A stretch of DNA of 64,000 nucleotides from Acinetobacter lwoffii. Its GTDB lineage: Bacteria > Pseudomonadota > Gammaproteobacteria > Pseudomonadales > Moraxellaceae. Made by a program: the position numbers and the translations under genes. Shown here piece after piece: positions 16,383 to 24,971 of this stretch. Under the pieces are notes generated by a model that ran no database searches, had not been told where the DNA came from, and saw only the letters and a list, made by a program, of their open reading frames with translations. The stretch spans positions 1 to 64,000 of the forward strand of contig NZ_CP072551.1 of assembly GCF_019343495.1 (NCBI RefSeq), given 5' to 3'. Every line of letters starts with the position of its first letter. The stretch's first letter is position 1.

Positions 16383-19250
16383 TTAAAAACTAGGTCCGTA
16401 ATTGTAACTATTTTCTGGCGTGGACTCTTTGCGACTGCCACTTGATTGCACCGATTGATTTTTATAGAAATTATCAGCTCTATCTTCCTTATTTAATATA
16501 CTAGGATCTTTAGGTTCTAAACTTAATCCTTTCATTGGAGATTTTGGTGAAGCACTGTCATTTTTAGCAGCCGAATCAACAGCTGGACTATTCTCAATTG
16601 ACGTATTCACTTTTTGCTGAAGGGTAGTTTCAAATTTAATTTTGATATCCTCTGAATCAGCAATTTGTTGTACTTGCTTTTTAAACTCATCTGTTCCAAA
16701 AACTAAAACAACACCAAACTTTGCTCTCGCTAGGAATAAAGCATCACGGATATGCTCATGTTGATGACTAACAACTGTAATTTCTGATGTGTTTTTCGTT
16801 TCAAAAAATGCAACTTTTTTTTGGTCCAGATAAAATTTTTGTCCAAATTTGTATTCGATTACATAGTCTTTTCTAAAAAGAGATGTCATTTGGGATTGCT
16901 GATGAGATGTAGACATTTTCTTTGAAGATTCTAATGTATTCAAGCGTTCTCCTTCTTGTTTTTTCTGAAGCTTGAGTCTTCGAGTGTATTCAAAGTATTG
17001 CAGCATTTGCTCAAACTCAGATTCAGCTAAATTTTCAGGAAGTTTGATTGTTCTTTTTTTCTCAACCTTAGGCACGAGCTCTAATTCTAGTGTTGAAGAT
17101 GAAGACTGAGAGTTGTGCTTTTGTTCTTTTGGCTGCTTGAGTGGAGAAATATGTAGATTAAAATAAAGTTGCCAACATTGTTCAATCTCAGATGAATTGA
17201 AATATTGCTTATTTAGTTCTTTATGCTGAGTATAAATCAGATTTTGGATCCTAAGCATGAGGAGATCCTGATCTTGCTTATTAATATCAGGCAACTTCTT
17301 TTCATCAACACATTTTTTTAATGTTGATTGCAGTGACTCCATTGGTAAACCGCAACAATTTAAGAGCAAACAAGTTTTAATAATGGCTGTACTTTGATTT
17401 GTGTGCGTGGATCTAAATTTTTTAAAGAGTTCAGTAAAACACGACTCGATATTGTTTTGAGAAAGACGTTCGAAACTTGGTAATACTCTCTCATGGTTTG
17501 TGTCGATAATCTGTTCTTTTTCTTTGAGATCTTTTACAGTGGCGTGGAACAATTCTTTAAATTCCGACGTACCCCTGAGCGTTCCTTTCTTTTTAGAATC
17601 AAGTGCTTTTATACATTGTTGTAGTCGGGTCACGGAATAATTACTGAACACCAGGATCCCATATCTATTTTGAATGGCTATCGGTTCATTCTGATCAAAG
17701 AGGATTTTTGCTTTTTCAATCTTAGGGTTATCTTGGCAAATAAAATTTTTAGATTGACGCTGATCAAATAAAAATTGTTGTTGCATAACCAAGTGATGTG
17801 AGAGGGGAAAAAGTTTTAAAAAATCTGGGTAAGACGTTATTTTCGAGGAATCAAAGTTTGGAGAAAGTGAAAAGTTTTTTTGTAGTGCTTCAGATGTCTC
17901 TTTACTCAAGCTTTTATGTTGATCGTTATATTCTTCTCTTTGTAATACTCTTGAATTTATTTGATCAGCATAGTGCTGGTAATGCAGCAGAGTAGAAATG
18001 ACATCAGATGATTGCTCTGGAAATTTCTGCTGCCATTGTTTTAAAAAATAATTTTTATTGTGCTTATAAATTTCATTTTCAAATACAATTTCTTGATATT
18101 CATTTTTACGATTTTTACTGATTGAATCTTTTTCTACTTTTAGTTTTAGATAAATGTCATGAAGATCTTTAACTAGAAAATCTTCATTTTTAAATAAATG
18201 GTAAGAATGTAGCGTCGCTTTTGCTGATTGCACGTGCTGAACAGTATCACTTAATTTGATTAGAGGAATTATTTTGTGATCGACATCATGATGAGTAAAA
18301 TCCCCCCATTGTTTTTCTAAGCTTTTTAGAGTGACTTGTTTATTACAAAATAAAGAGGCTTTAAAGGTGAGTGTTCGTTTTTCATTTGTCTGAATTTTAA
18401 AAATACTACCACTGCGTTTTTTTTCATACAAAATTCCAATTTTGGCTAATCGTTGGTGCCAGTCTTGCCAGTTTTTAGCACTGCTCATTACCTGCTGAAT
18501 ATCACGTTCAATATCGTATTGATAGTTTGTTGACTCTGCGATTTCACTACTTATTCGACTTTTTTGTTGATGTCGATATTCTTGATCTCTAATTTTTGAA
18601 TAAATTTTTTCAGCATCAGGCTGAGGTAAATAATCTGGATTTTTTTCACATTGTCCCGTGTCATGCTTATAGATAAACATTGGATTAGGCTCTGGTTCCC
18701 AGCCCTGTTTGGCTTCAATTTCTGCAGCAGCTCGATGTACAGCGTTATAAATCCAACCACCTCCTAAATCGATAGCTTCATTTTCACTGTGTTTATTTTT
18801 TTTGTAGGGATGAACTTTATTGACGATTAAATGAAAGTGCACGTTGTCTGTATCTATATGCATTGCATATTGCATTTGCAGTTCTTCTGCACCCAGATGC
18901 TTCACCAAAATATCAATTTGTTCTTCTAATTGTTCAGTGGTTGGAACTTCAAATTTTTTAAAACTTCCGACCATATGTACGATTGGGTCAATCACACGAG
19001 AGTTCAAACTGGCCGTTTGTGACATTTCTATTTTTTGATAGTGAGGATCATCATCTAAAAAATTTCTCGAGTTTGAATAGACACATTTTTCAGAGAGTAA
19101 ATTTTCATCAAAACCAGGATGAAGCTGATGAATATATTCAGACAAATGGTGAGCACGTGTCTGCTTCGGATGGTGAATATAATCCGATAATCCAGTCACC
19201 CGTTCTTCTACTGAAGACCCGATCATATTCGGAATGACTTTAATAATCAT
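16383..19250 (-). CDS. MOBP-type relaxase with LPD7-like C-terminal domain
   Basis: This 955-residue protein nicks oriT and pilots the strand during conjugative mobilisation. The relaxase domain covers about residues 1-250. The metal-binding three-histidine motif is visible as HIDTDNVHFH (H131, H138, H140), followed by LIVNKVHP; Tyr24 (LSDYIHHP) is a candidate nicking residue. Residues about 790-865 (DYVIEYKFGQKFYLD, FGVVLVFG) resemble the LPD7 domain common in such relaxases. The middle 500 residues are Lys/Gln/Glu-rich and low in motifs. Its start overlaps the partner gene's stop by 4 bp. Confidence 0.88.
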   Translation of the reverse strand: MIIKVIPNMIGSSVEERVTGLSDYIHHPKQTRAHHLSEYIHQLHPGFDENLLSEKCVYSNSRNFLDDDPHYQKIEMSQTASLNSRVIDPIVHMVGSFKKFEVPTTEQLEEQIDILVKHLGAEELQMQYAMHIDTDNVHFHLIVNKVHPYKKNKHSENEAIDLGGGWIYNAVHRAAAEIEAKQGWEPEPNPMFIYKHDTGQCEKNPDYLPQPDAEKIYSKIRDQEYRHQQKSRISSEIAESTNYQYDIERDIQQVMSSAKNWQDWHQRLAKIGILYEKKRSGSIFKIQTNEKRTLTFKASLFCNKQVTLKSLEKQWGDFTHHDVDHKIIPLIKLSDTVQHVQSAKATLHSYHLFKNEDFLVKDLHDIYLKLKVEKDSISKNRKNEYQEIVFENEIYKHNKNYFLKQWQQKFPEQSSDVISTLLHYQHYADQINSRVLQREEYNDQHKSLSKETSEALQKNFSLSPNFDSSKITSYPDFLKLFPLSHHLVMQQQFLFDQRQSKNFICQDNPKIEKAKILFDQNEPIAIQNRYGILVFSNYSVTRLQQCIKALDSKKKGTLRGTSEFKELFHATVKDLKEKEQIIDTNHERVLPSFERLSQNNIESCFTELFKKFRSTHTNQSTAIIKTCLLLNCCGLPMESLQSTLKKCVDEKKLPDINKQDQDLLMLRIQNLIYTQHKELNKQYFNSSEIEQCWQLYFNLHISPLKQPKEQKHNSQSSSSTLELELVPKVEKKRTIKLPENLAESEFEQMLQYFEYTRRLKLQKKQEGERLNTLESSKKMSTSHQQSQMTSLFRKDYVIEYKFGQKFYLDQKKVAFFETKNTSEITVVSHQHEHIRDALFLARAKFGVVLVFGTDEFKKQVQQIADSEDIKIKFETTLQQKVNTSIENSPAVDSAAKNDSASPKSPMKGLSLEPKDPSILNKEDRADNFYKNQSVQSSGSRKESTPENSYNYGPSF

Positions 19251-19588
19251 ACTTTATCCAATCTATCATTGAGTTTACGCACAGTCATTTTGATCTCAGT
19301 GATGAGCTGTTCTATTTCCTCTAATTCATTCAAAATGAGTCGTGTATCTTTGAGTTTTTCCAAAATTTTTGTCAGCATAATTCCGAGGACTCTCACAGCA
19401 TGAATGTTTCGTTGATCTAAAAACTTGGGCTGAGCATCAGTGAAAATTTTCAAGCGTATATAGTCCGATTGACTCATATGCAACGTCTCATAGGCATTCT
19501 TCATCTGTTGATATTCATCTTCTGTAATGCGAATAATGATTTGTTTTTTTCTTAATGATTTGTCTTTCATTTTTTCTACTGTATGCAA
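19247..19588 (-). CDS. MobC-like relaxosome accessory protein
   Basis: The 113-residue protein has an N-terminal ribbon-helix-helix-like region (QIIIRITEDEYQQMKNAYETLHMSQSDYIR in pattern) and a C-terminal helical, coiled-coil-like part (LNELEEIEQLITEIK). Such small proteins bind oriT next to nic and load the relaxase. It is the first gene of the mob operon; the oriT-like sequence begins 39 bp upstream of its start. Confidence 0.75.
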   Translation of the reverse strand: MHTVEKMKDKSLRKKQIIIRITEDEYQQMKNAYETLHMSQSDYIRLKIFTDAQPKFLDQRNIHAVRVLGIMLTKILEKLKDTRLILNELEEIEQLITEIKMTVRKLNDRLDKV

Positions 19589-19626
19589 ATTGAGACCGAG
19601 CGGAGCGAGCTCGAGATTTGTGAAAT

Positions 19627-19656
19627 GGACGATGTGATATACATCGTCCCATCCTG
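19627..19656 (+). other. oriT: oriT with R64/RP4-like nic site
   Basis: GGACGATGT (19627-19635) and ACATCGTCC (19641-19649) form a 9-bp inverted repeat around GATAT. They are followed at once by CATCCTG/T (19650-19657), the nic consensus of the R64/RP4 (MOBP) group, with the expected cut after G 19656. Placement between the divergent mob operon and a small + strand gene is standard. Confidence 0.85.
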
Positions 19657-19846
19657 TATATTTTTAGCGGTCAATGAATGAACTGAAGATGATGAAAATC
19701 ATGCTTGTTTTTTCTTTTTTTTCTTAGCGCAAAAAGTTACATTCTTCAGTAATTTAAAAATCAAAAAAGGGTCATATTTTGCCATTTTTCTCAAAGTAGA
19801 TATTTCGAATAATGATCTTGTAAATTTATTTTCAGGAAAAAATTTA

Positions 19847-20218
19847 ATGCAAGATCAGAGTATTTTAAAATTCGATAGTGAAAATCAGGATGACAAAAGT
19901 CTTAAATTTTCAACAGATAATTCTTTTGAAGATAAAGTTCAAAAAGAAGAAAAGCATTCAAAACTTGTTGAGAAGAATCAAAAAATATATAGCAAAAATG
20001 ATTCTAAAAACTTTGAAAACATTCTTCTTTGTTATATAAAAGAATTGAATGAAAAGACCATTACACGGAATCAATTGCTTACTCAGCATAAGAAAACTTT
20101 ACTTCAACTCTTTGGTCTTGGTGCAACAACCGGAGAAGTACTAGACTTTCTAAAAAGAAACAATTTTGTGGGTATTACTGAGGAAACTTTAAAAGAGTTT
20201 TTAAAGAAGAAAAAATAA
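19847..20218 (+). CDS. Lysine-rich protein beside oriT, possible mobilisation accessory
   Basis: The 123-residue protein is not recognised. The N-terminal half is highly charged and low in complexity (KFDSENQDDKSLKF, VQKEEKHSKLVEKNQK). The C-terminal half (ITRNQLLTQHKKTLLQLFGLGATTGEVLDFLKRN) looks like a helical DNA-binding module: GATTGEVLDFLK recurs in small proteins near plasmid relaxase genes. AGGAAAAAAT precedes ATG 19847. Its position, divergent from the relaxase operon across oriT, suggests a relaxosome or copy-control role (inference). Confidence 0.55.
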   Translation: MQDQSILKFDSENQDDKSLKFSTDNSFEDKVQKEEKHSKLVEKNQKIYSKNDSKNFENILLCYIKELNEKTITRNQLLTQHKKTLLQLFGLGATTGEVLDFLKRNNFVGITEETLKEFLKKKK

Positions 20219-20830
20219 ATTATGGTGTGAAGTAATCAATAAAAATTGCTTCACACAAAGCAATTGATCCCAACTGAAATAATTCTGTGTCAGCTTAATT
20301 CTAGACATATTCCAGGCTCTGTTCGGTAACATACTTGCACCGAGTGAAAGCTTTGCTTTGCCGAACCTACCATGTATCTGCTCGAGTGAATCCATGAAGA
20401 TATTGTCTAAACCAACCCGCTTCATATCTGTGAACAAATCATAAGTATGCTTGGCTTTAGGCTCAAGACAAGTCAGTATCACGCCACACTTCTTGAAGCC
20501 AATATCTTTCTGATATAAGTCATCTATCATCTCAGTGGCGATCTTGCACAGCGTTAATACATTGTCGGTTGGCTCTGGCAAAGTGAGCGCTGCAGACTTG
20601 CTGTAATATGGAAATGTTTATCTGTATTAACTGGATTGTACGAAACCAATCATGTAACCACACAACAATCTTTCACCTCTTAGCCGAGATACCGCATCTT
20701 GTACATAGAACGCCATTGCTTCTTTCAGAGCGTCAATATGGTAAATCCTTTGACCAAAGGAACGACTCGCAAAAATTTGTTTTCTAGGGGCTTGAGTAGC
20801 TGCATACCAAGTAGCTCCGAATGTGTATTA
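20201..20830 (-). pseudogene. umuC: umuC (DNA polymerase V) C-terminal remnant
   Basis: Two frames join to a UmuC C-terminal half. GATWYAATQAPRKQIFASRSFGQRIYH-type sequence runs from about 20830 to a stop near 20615. It then resumes as SAALTLPEPTDN, with the DUF4113-like end (GFKKCGVILTCLEP, MDSLEQIHGRFGKAKL). The catalytic N-terminal palm is absent and a frameshift or stop lies between. The real homology ends near 20240; the ORF stop at 20201 is fortuitous. UmuDC-type genes are common on Acinetobacter plasmids. Confidence 0.8.
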
Positions 20831-21093
20831 GAAAGATTTAGATCCTGCAATAAAGCTGCTTCTTAAGGAAACTTTGAAGCTTTAGAATTATACGTATTCA
20901 CGACTTTTGTAATTCCTTTTAATGCCTCCATTAGATCTGCTTCGACATATGAAAGGGAAGGCTGCTCAAGGTAATAACCCACATATTTGAGTGTTTCTTC
21001 GGATCACATCACTTTATAGCTATAATTTTTTTGTTCAAAAGTACCTCCTGAAGATATTTTTATGGACCGCTAGCTTTATAGGAATTGAGGTAT

Positions 21094-21362
21094 CTAAACC
21101 TTATGCTGAAGAGATTCTACAGTATTGAGTACGGAAAGCAGCCCACTCATACTTTCCAGTTGTTCTATAGGAATTCCTCCAGTCAATAGATTGGGCGAGT
21201 TGAGAAAATGGTGCATCCACTTGATATCACCACCATTCAGATGATATAGAGCCTTGTAAATCCGAATGAGGATTAATGCTATTTCTCCTTGTTTAGAATT
21301 AGGATCTAGCATTAGACTTGAATCAGATAAAACCATATCAACGCATTCAAGATGCAGAATTC
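21094..21362 (-). pseudogene. DUF2384 (MbcA/ParS-type) antitoxin-like gene, N-terminus lost to IS6
   Basis: The remaining frame ends with GGDIKWMHHFLNSPNLLTGG and then PIEQLESMSGLLSVLNTVES. This matches the DUF2384 C-terminal pattern W-L..PN..LGG.PLE.L. Such proteins are antitoxins of RES-type toxins or plasmid regulators. The 5' end is replaced by the IS6 terminus (GCAACAGTGCC), so the N-terminal HTH is missing. No RES toxin was recognised downstream; 20880-21093 holds only short broken frames. Confidence 0.6.
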
Positions 21363-22181
21363 GGCACTGTTGCAAATAGAGATTTGAGTCGATGATGTTC
21401 CCTTTAAAAAGTACTTAGAGACCGAAAACCCTGTTGATTAGACACACTTCACCCTGAGGCTGACCATAATAAAATGACGATGCTTGTCCTTTACGTAGTG
21501 CACGCATGACTTCAATACCTTTAATTGTGGCATAAGCCGTCTTCATAGATTTGAATCCTAATGTGGCCCTGATGATCCGCTTTAGCTTGCCATGATCACA
21601 TTCAATCACGTTATTTTTATACTTAATCTGCCTGTGCTCAAGGTCTGGTGGACATTTACCTTCCCGTTTTAACCGTGATAAAGCACGTCCATATGTGGGT
21701 GCTTTATCCGTGTTGATCACTTGTGGAATTTGCCACTTCTTCACATTATTTAAAATTTTTCCAAGAAAACAATATGCTGATTTGGTATTACGTCTAGAAG
21801 AAAGATAAAAATCAATGGTATCGCCACGTTGATCGACTGCACGATACAGATAAGACCATCGTCCATTCACTTTTACATAGGTTTCATCAATATGCCACGA
21901 GCTCAGATCTGTAGGATTACGCCAATACCAGCGTAAACGTTTTTCTATTTCAGGAGCATAACGTTGAACCCAACGGTAAATAGTCGTGTGATCAACATTC
22001 ACACCCCGTTCGGCCAGCATTTCCTGCAGTTCACGATAGCTAATGCCATATTTACAATACCAGCGCACAGCCCAAAGAATGATTTCGCCCTGAAAATGCC
22101 GACCATGGAAAGGATTCATATGCTGCACCTTTAGCTAAAACAGTCTTAAGCTTACCATTCGTGGTTATTTGCAACAGTGCC
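21363..22181 (-). mobile_element. IS6-family element (IS1006/IS1008-like), copy 1
   Basis: Ends GGCACTGTTGC at 21363 and complement ending at 22181 give an 819-bp element. The flanking 8-mers CAGAATTC and CTTACTTC differ, so there is no target duplication, as expected after IS6-type cointegration or adjacent deletion. It is in the same orientation as copy 3 (28612-29430), and its transposase is identical to that copy's. Confidence 0.93.
21415..22119 (-). CDS. IS6-family transposase, copy 1
   Basis: The 234-residue product starts at MNPFHGRHF (ATG 22119 with AAAGGTG upstream; an in-frame GTG at 22128 is possible). It has the HTH (YRELQEMLAERGVNVDHTTIYRW) and the DDE core blocks SWHIDETYVKVNGRW, VINTDKAPTY and KYKNNVIECDHGKLK. 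It catalyses replicative cointegrate formation. It is intact. Confidence 0.95.
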   Translation of the reverse strand: MNPFHGRHFQGEIILWAVRWYCKYGISYRELQEMLAERGVNVDHTTIYRWVQRYAPEIEKRLRWYWRNPTDLSSWHIDETYVKVNGRWSYLYRAVDQRGDTIDFYLSSRRNTKSAYCFLGKILNNVKKWQIPQVINTDKAPTYGRALSRLKREGKCPPDLEHRQIKYKNNVIECDHGKLKRIIRATLGFKSMKTAYATIKGIEVMRALRKGQASSFYYGQPQGEVCLINRVFGL

Positions 22182-22182
22182 C

Positions 22183-23463
22183 TTACTTCAAAGCCAAAAT
22201 TTTTCGGGCACCATTAAGTACGAATAAAGAAACCAGTATGCCAATGATTAAGTCTGGATAAGCTGATCCGGTCCACGCCACGAGTACACCGGCAAATATA
22301 ACGCCCATATTTACGACAACGTCATTCGCCGAGAAAATCCAACTGGCTTTCATATGTGCGCCATCTTCTCGATGACCAGAAATAAGATATAAGCATGTCA
22401 CGTTAGCTATAAGTGCGAGCAGGCCAATAACAATCATGAGCGTTGATTCTGGCTCGCTTCCAAACATGAATCGTCTAATGACATCAACAATCACGATAAC
22501 AGCAAGTAATAACTGAATCCAACCTGCGAAATGGGCTGCTTTTATTTGATATTTCGCAGCTTTTCCGACGGCATATAGTGCAATACCATAAACGGCTGCA
22601 TCGGCAAACATATCTAGAGAATCAGCAATCAATCCTGTAGACGCAGCAATAATACCGCTGATGAATTCTATAAAGAAAAGTAGAGCATTAATACCTAATA
22701 ACAGTTTAAGTACTTTAGCTTGTCTCACAGGATCAGGTTCATTAGGTATATCGCCTGAAGAAAGCTGTATTTCATCAAGTTTCGCCCCAAAACCCAGTCC
22801 TTCGAGTTTAGCCGTAATTTGCTGAATCCCTTCATTATGGAAGACTTTCAGTTTTCGATTGGGAAGATCAAAAGTAAGACCTTTAACTGCTTCAATATCT
22901 GCAAGAGCCATACGGACCATTTGCTCTTCAGCAGAGCAATCCATTTTAGGAATGGTGTAGGTACTTGTTTGCTTAGCCTGTTGATTGCTTATATAAGTTT
23001 CAGTCTTCACAAGCTTTGCACCAAAACCCAAAGCTTCAAGTTTGGTGGTTATATTTTCATCTTTTTGATTATGTAGAACCTTTAAAGAACGGTTAGGTAA
23101 ATCAAAGATGAGTTTTTGAACACCATCAATTGAAGATAGCGCCATACGAACCATCTGTTCTTCCGCAGAACAATCCATTTTGGGAACTAAGTATTCACTC
23201 ATGTAGTGCGAATCTTTTAAAACGTCTTCAGTGCTTAAATTTTCTTTGGGATCAGAACCACAACAGGATTGAGCGGTATCTTCACAACTGTTTGAAGTGT
23301 TACAGCAAGGAGATGAAGATTTTTTTTCTTCCTCTTCACCACAACAGCTAAGCGTATTATCACAATTCTTTGAATTGTTTGCTTCTGCAATTGATGGATG
23401 ATTTTCTTGTTGAGATTTCTTATCTTCGCATGGTGTTTCTTTACTACATCCACAACCACTCAT
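22183..23463 (-). CDS. CDF-family heavy-metal efflux protein with Cys-rich tail and two HMA-like domains
   Basis: A 426-residue inner-membrane cation/proton antiporter, probably for Cd, Zn or Pb. The N-terminus (about 1-75) is cysteine-rich (SGCGCSKETPC, SCCGEEEE, SPCCNTSNSC). Two tandem metal-binding-like domains follow, each opening with PKMDCSAEEQMVRMAL (about 90-155 and 165-230). A membrane part (about 250-425) has DSLDMFAD in the second helix. It is divergent from cadR across a shared MerR-type promoter. ATG 23463 is preferred over ATG 23475. The stop lies 2 bp from IS6, but the end (NGARKILALK) looks natural. Most CDF proteins lack such N-terminal repeats. Confidence 0.85.
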   Translation of the reverse strand: MSGCGCSKETPCEDKKSQQENHPSIAEANNSKNCDNTLSCCGEEEEKKSSSPCCNTSNSCEDTAQSCCGSDPKENLSTEDVLKDSHYMSEYLVPKMDCSAEEQMVRMALSSIDGVQKLIFDLPNRSLKVLHNQKDENITTKLEALGFGAKLVKTETYISNQQAKQTSTYTIPKMDCSAEEQMVRMALADIEAVKGLTFDLPNRKLKVFHNEGIQQITAKLEGLGFGAKLDEIQLSSGDIPNEPDPVRQAKVLKLLLGINALLFFIEFISGIIAASTGLIADSLDMFADAAVYGIALYAVGKAAKYQIKAAHFAGWIQLLLAVIVIVDVIRRFMFGSEPESTLMIVIGLLALIANVTCLYLISGHREDGAHMKASWIFSANDVVVNMGVIFAGVLVAWTGSAYPDLIIGILVSLFVLNGARKILALK

Positions 23464-23508
23464 AATTATACCCATTAAAAAAATTATAAACTTTGAATAT
23501 TAGAATCC

Positions 23509-23523
23509 CTATAGTTACTATAG
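23509..23523. promoter_or_regulatory. MerR/CadR-type operator in the divergent promoter
   Basis: CTATAGTTACTATAG is a perfect 7-1-7 palindrome extended by CC and AG, like the CadR/PbrR sites CCCTATAGTnnCTACAGGG. On the minus strand it sits between TTGACT and TAATAT, so CadR would twist the elongated spacer to activate the CDF gene. Confidence 0.75.
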
Positions 23524-23552
23524 AGTCAAGAATCTTTGGAAATACTAACTCA

Positions 23553-23945
23553 ATGCATTTAAAAATTGGTGAACTCTCTAAAAAAACCTCATGTTCAGTA
23601 TTAACAATTAGGTTTTATGAAAAGGAAGGTTTAATTCCGGAACCGGAAAGAACGGAAGGAAATTACCGCCTTTACGATGTAGGCTATGTTGAGCGAATTA
23701 AATTTATTTTGAATTGCCGAACTTTAAATATGAGTTTGAATGAAATTCGTCAATTACTTACCTATAAAGACAAACCTGAGAAAAATTGTTCAGATGTGAA
23801 TGAATTAATTGACTTACATGTCAGTGCTATCAGAGAAAATATAATCAAGCAACAAAAGCTTATTGAACAACTATCTGATTTAAGAGGTACTTGTGATGGT
23901 TTATGTACAATTGACCAATGTGGGGTTTTAAAAAATCTAGCTTGA
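23553..23945 (+). CDS. cadR: CadR-type MerR-family metal-sensing regulator
   Basis: The 130-residue MerR protein has an N-terminal winged HTH (residues 1-40, IGELSKKTSCSVLTIRFYEKEGLI) and a coupling helix. The cysteines needed for soft-metal binding are Cys in PEKNCSDVNEL and the C-terminal loop GTCDGLCTIDQCG. This pattern fits Cd/Pb/Zn sensing. ATG 23553 (MHLKIGELS) is the correct start; the open frame upstream runs through the operator. It controls the divergent CDF pump. Confidence 0.88.
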   Translation: MHLKIGELSKKTSCSVLTIRFYEKEGLIPEPERTEGNYRLYDVGYVERIKFILNCRTLNMSLNEIRQLLTYKDKPEKNCSDVNELIDLHVSAIRENIIKQQKLIEQLSDLRGTCDGLCTIDQCGVLKNLA

Positions 23946-23976
23946 TTATCTAGACCTATGCTTTTTTCAAAAAATC

Positions 23977-24200
23977 GGCACTGTTGCAAATAACCACGAA
24001 TGGTAAGCTGAAGACTGTTTTAGCTAAAGGTGCAGCATATGAATCCTTTCCATGGTCGGCATTTTCAGGGCGAAATCATTCTTTGGGCTGTGCGCTGGTA
24101 TTGTAAATATGGCATTAGCTATCGTGAACTGCAGGAAATGCTGGCCGAACGGGGTGTGAATGTTGATCACACGACTATTTACCGTTGGGTTCAACGTTAT
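23977..24200 (+). mobile_element. IS6-family element copy 2, truncated after 224 bp
   Basis: It begins GGCACTGTTGC at 23977 and carries the transposase start (ATG 24039) as far as VDHTTIYRWVQRY, then ends abruptly at 24197-24200. It is inverted relative to copies 1 and 3. The junction falls on TTAT, the first four bases of an XerC-like half-site (24197-24207). The transposase is dead. Confidence 0.9.
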
Positions 24201-24207
24201 ACGAATC
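24197..24207. other. Half pdif site (XerC arm only)
   Basis: TTATACGAATC is a diverged XerC arm (8 of 11 to TTATGCGAAGT). It is followed by the same terminator as the intact D/C sites at 3712 and 28048. The XerD arm is replaced by IS6 sequence. It is therefore the cut remnant of the left border of the higBA module. Confidence 0.6.
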
Positions 24208-24208
24208 T

Positions 24209-24237
24209 AAAAATGGGAGCCTATAGCTCCCATTTTT
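24209..24237. terminator. Terminator beside the half pdif site
   Basis: AAAAATGGGAGC (24209-24220) and GCTCCCATTTTT (24226-24237) form the stem around CTATA. It is bidirectional and serves the end of the higBA transcript (minus strand), 4 bp past the higA stop. Confidence 0.88.
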
Positions 24238-24241
24238 ATTG

Positions 24242-24544
24242 TTAAACGTTGAATCCTATATGTTTTCCTGTTGGAAGCTCTACATCAATACGGAGCTTCC
24301 CACCCATTGCCTCAACATACTTTTTCATGGTTGAAATCTTAAGATCATTGCCACGATTTTCTATTGCTGAAAGCGATGGCTGTTTTATTCCCAAAGTTTC
24401 AGCAAGTTCTTTTTGAGAAATTTCAAGTTCTTCACGAATAAGATGAAGCTGATTTTCTAGCAGTAATTCATCTGCCATTTTTTGAATACGGGCTTGGCTC
24501 TCTGGAGAGCGGCTAGCTAACAATTCTTGCAGAGTCTTAGCCAT
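24242..24544 (-). CDS. higA: HigA-type antitoxin (XRE family)
   Basis: The 100-residue protein has a helical N-terminus (residues 1-35) and an XRE HTH (about 38-90, REELEISQKELAETLGIKQPSLSAIE). It neutralises the HigB toxin and represses the operon at the palindrome at 24903. The gene lies second in the operon and overlaps higB by 8 bp, the toxin-first order typical of higBA. Confidence 0.85.
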   Translation of the reverse strand: MAKTLQELLASRSPESQARIQKMADELLLENQLHLIREELEISQKELAETLGIKQPSLSAIENRGNDLKISTMKKYVEAMGGKLRIDVELPTGKHIGFNV

Positions 24545-24893
24545 TAGATTTATCTCCTAGGGTGGTGAGATGAAGTTGGTATTGTTCATCTGCAATATCC
24601 AGCATGTCTTTATAAAAACGCTTTTTACCGCCTTTATCAGCAATACATAGAACAATAGCCTGTCGTAAGGGATCAAATGCGAAGAAAGCTCTCAGTGGTT
24701 TACCTCGATGTTGAACACGAAGCTCTTTCATGTTGGTAAATTTAGAGTCATAGACAGTATCTACTAAAGGGCGGCCTAAACTTGGTCCTTGCTGCTGTAG
24801 AACAACCAGGGCAGCCAGAACCTTCTCTTGTGTTGATTCGTCTTGCTGTTCAAGCCACTGATTAAATAGATCTGTCGTAATGACTGTCCACAT
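24537..24893 (-). CDS. higB: HigB/RelE-like toxin (Gp49-like family)
   Basis: The 118-residue protein shows the HigB/phage-derived Gp49-like pattern: LGRPLVDTVYDSKFTNMKELRVQHRGKPLRAFFAFDP in outline, then IVLCIADKGGKKRFY. The family members are mRNA interferases that cut mRNA on the ribosome. It pairs with the downstream XRE antitoxin. Modules of this kind are often found between pdif sites on Acinetobacter plasmids, where they stabilise the replicon. Confidence 0.85.
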   Translation of the reverse strand: MWTVITTDLFNQWLEQQDESTQEKVLAALVVLQQQGPSLGRPLVDTVYDSKFTNMKELRVQHRGKPLRAFFAFDPLRQAIVLCIADKGGKKRFYKDMLDIADEQYQLHLTTLGDKSNG

Positions 24894-24902
24894 ACCACAA
24901 CC

Positions 24903-24928
24903 AAAATATAGATTATAGTCTATATTTT
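24903..24928. promoter_or_regulatory. higBA operator-promoter palindrome
   Basis: AAAATATAGA (24903-24912) and TCTATATTTT (24919-24928) are perfect 10-bp arms around TTATAG. On the minus strand the centre supplies TATAAT, so antitoxin binding would cover the -10 box 10-35 bp ahead of higB. Confidence 0.8.
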
Positions 24929-24971
24929 AGGAGCATTATGCTTGTTTTGCAAATGAGAAAGGATAAACAAT

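Noticed and set aside
19803..19830. ATTTCGAATAA resembling an XerC arm
   Set aside because: The sequence 6 bp further (TGTAAATTTAT) does not match the XerD arm, so it is not a pdif site.
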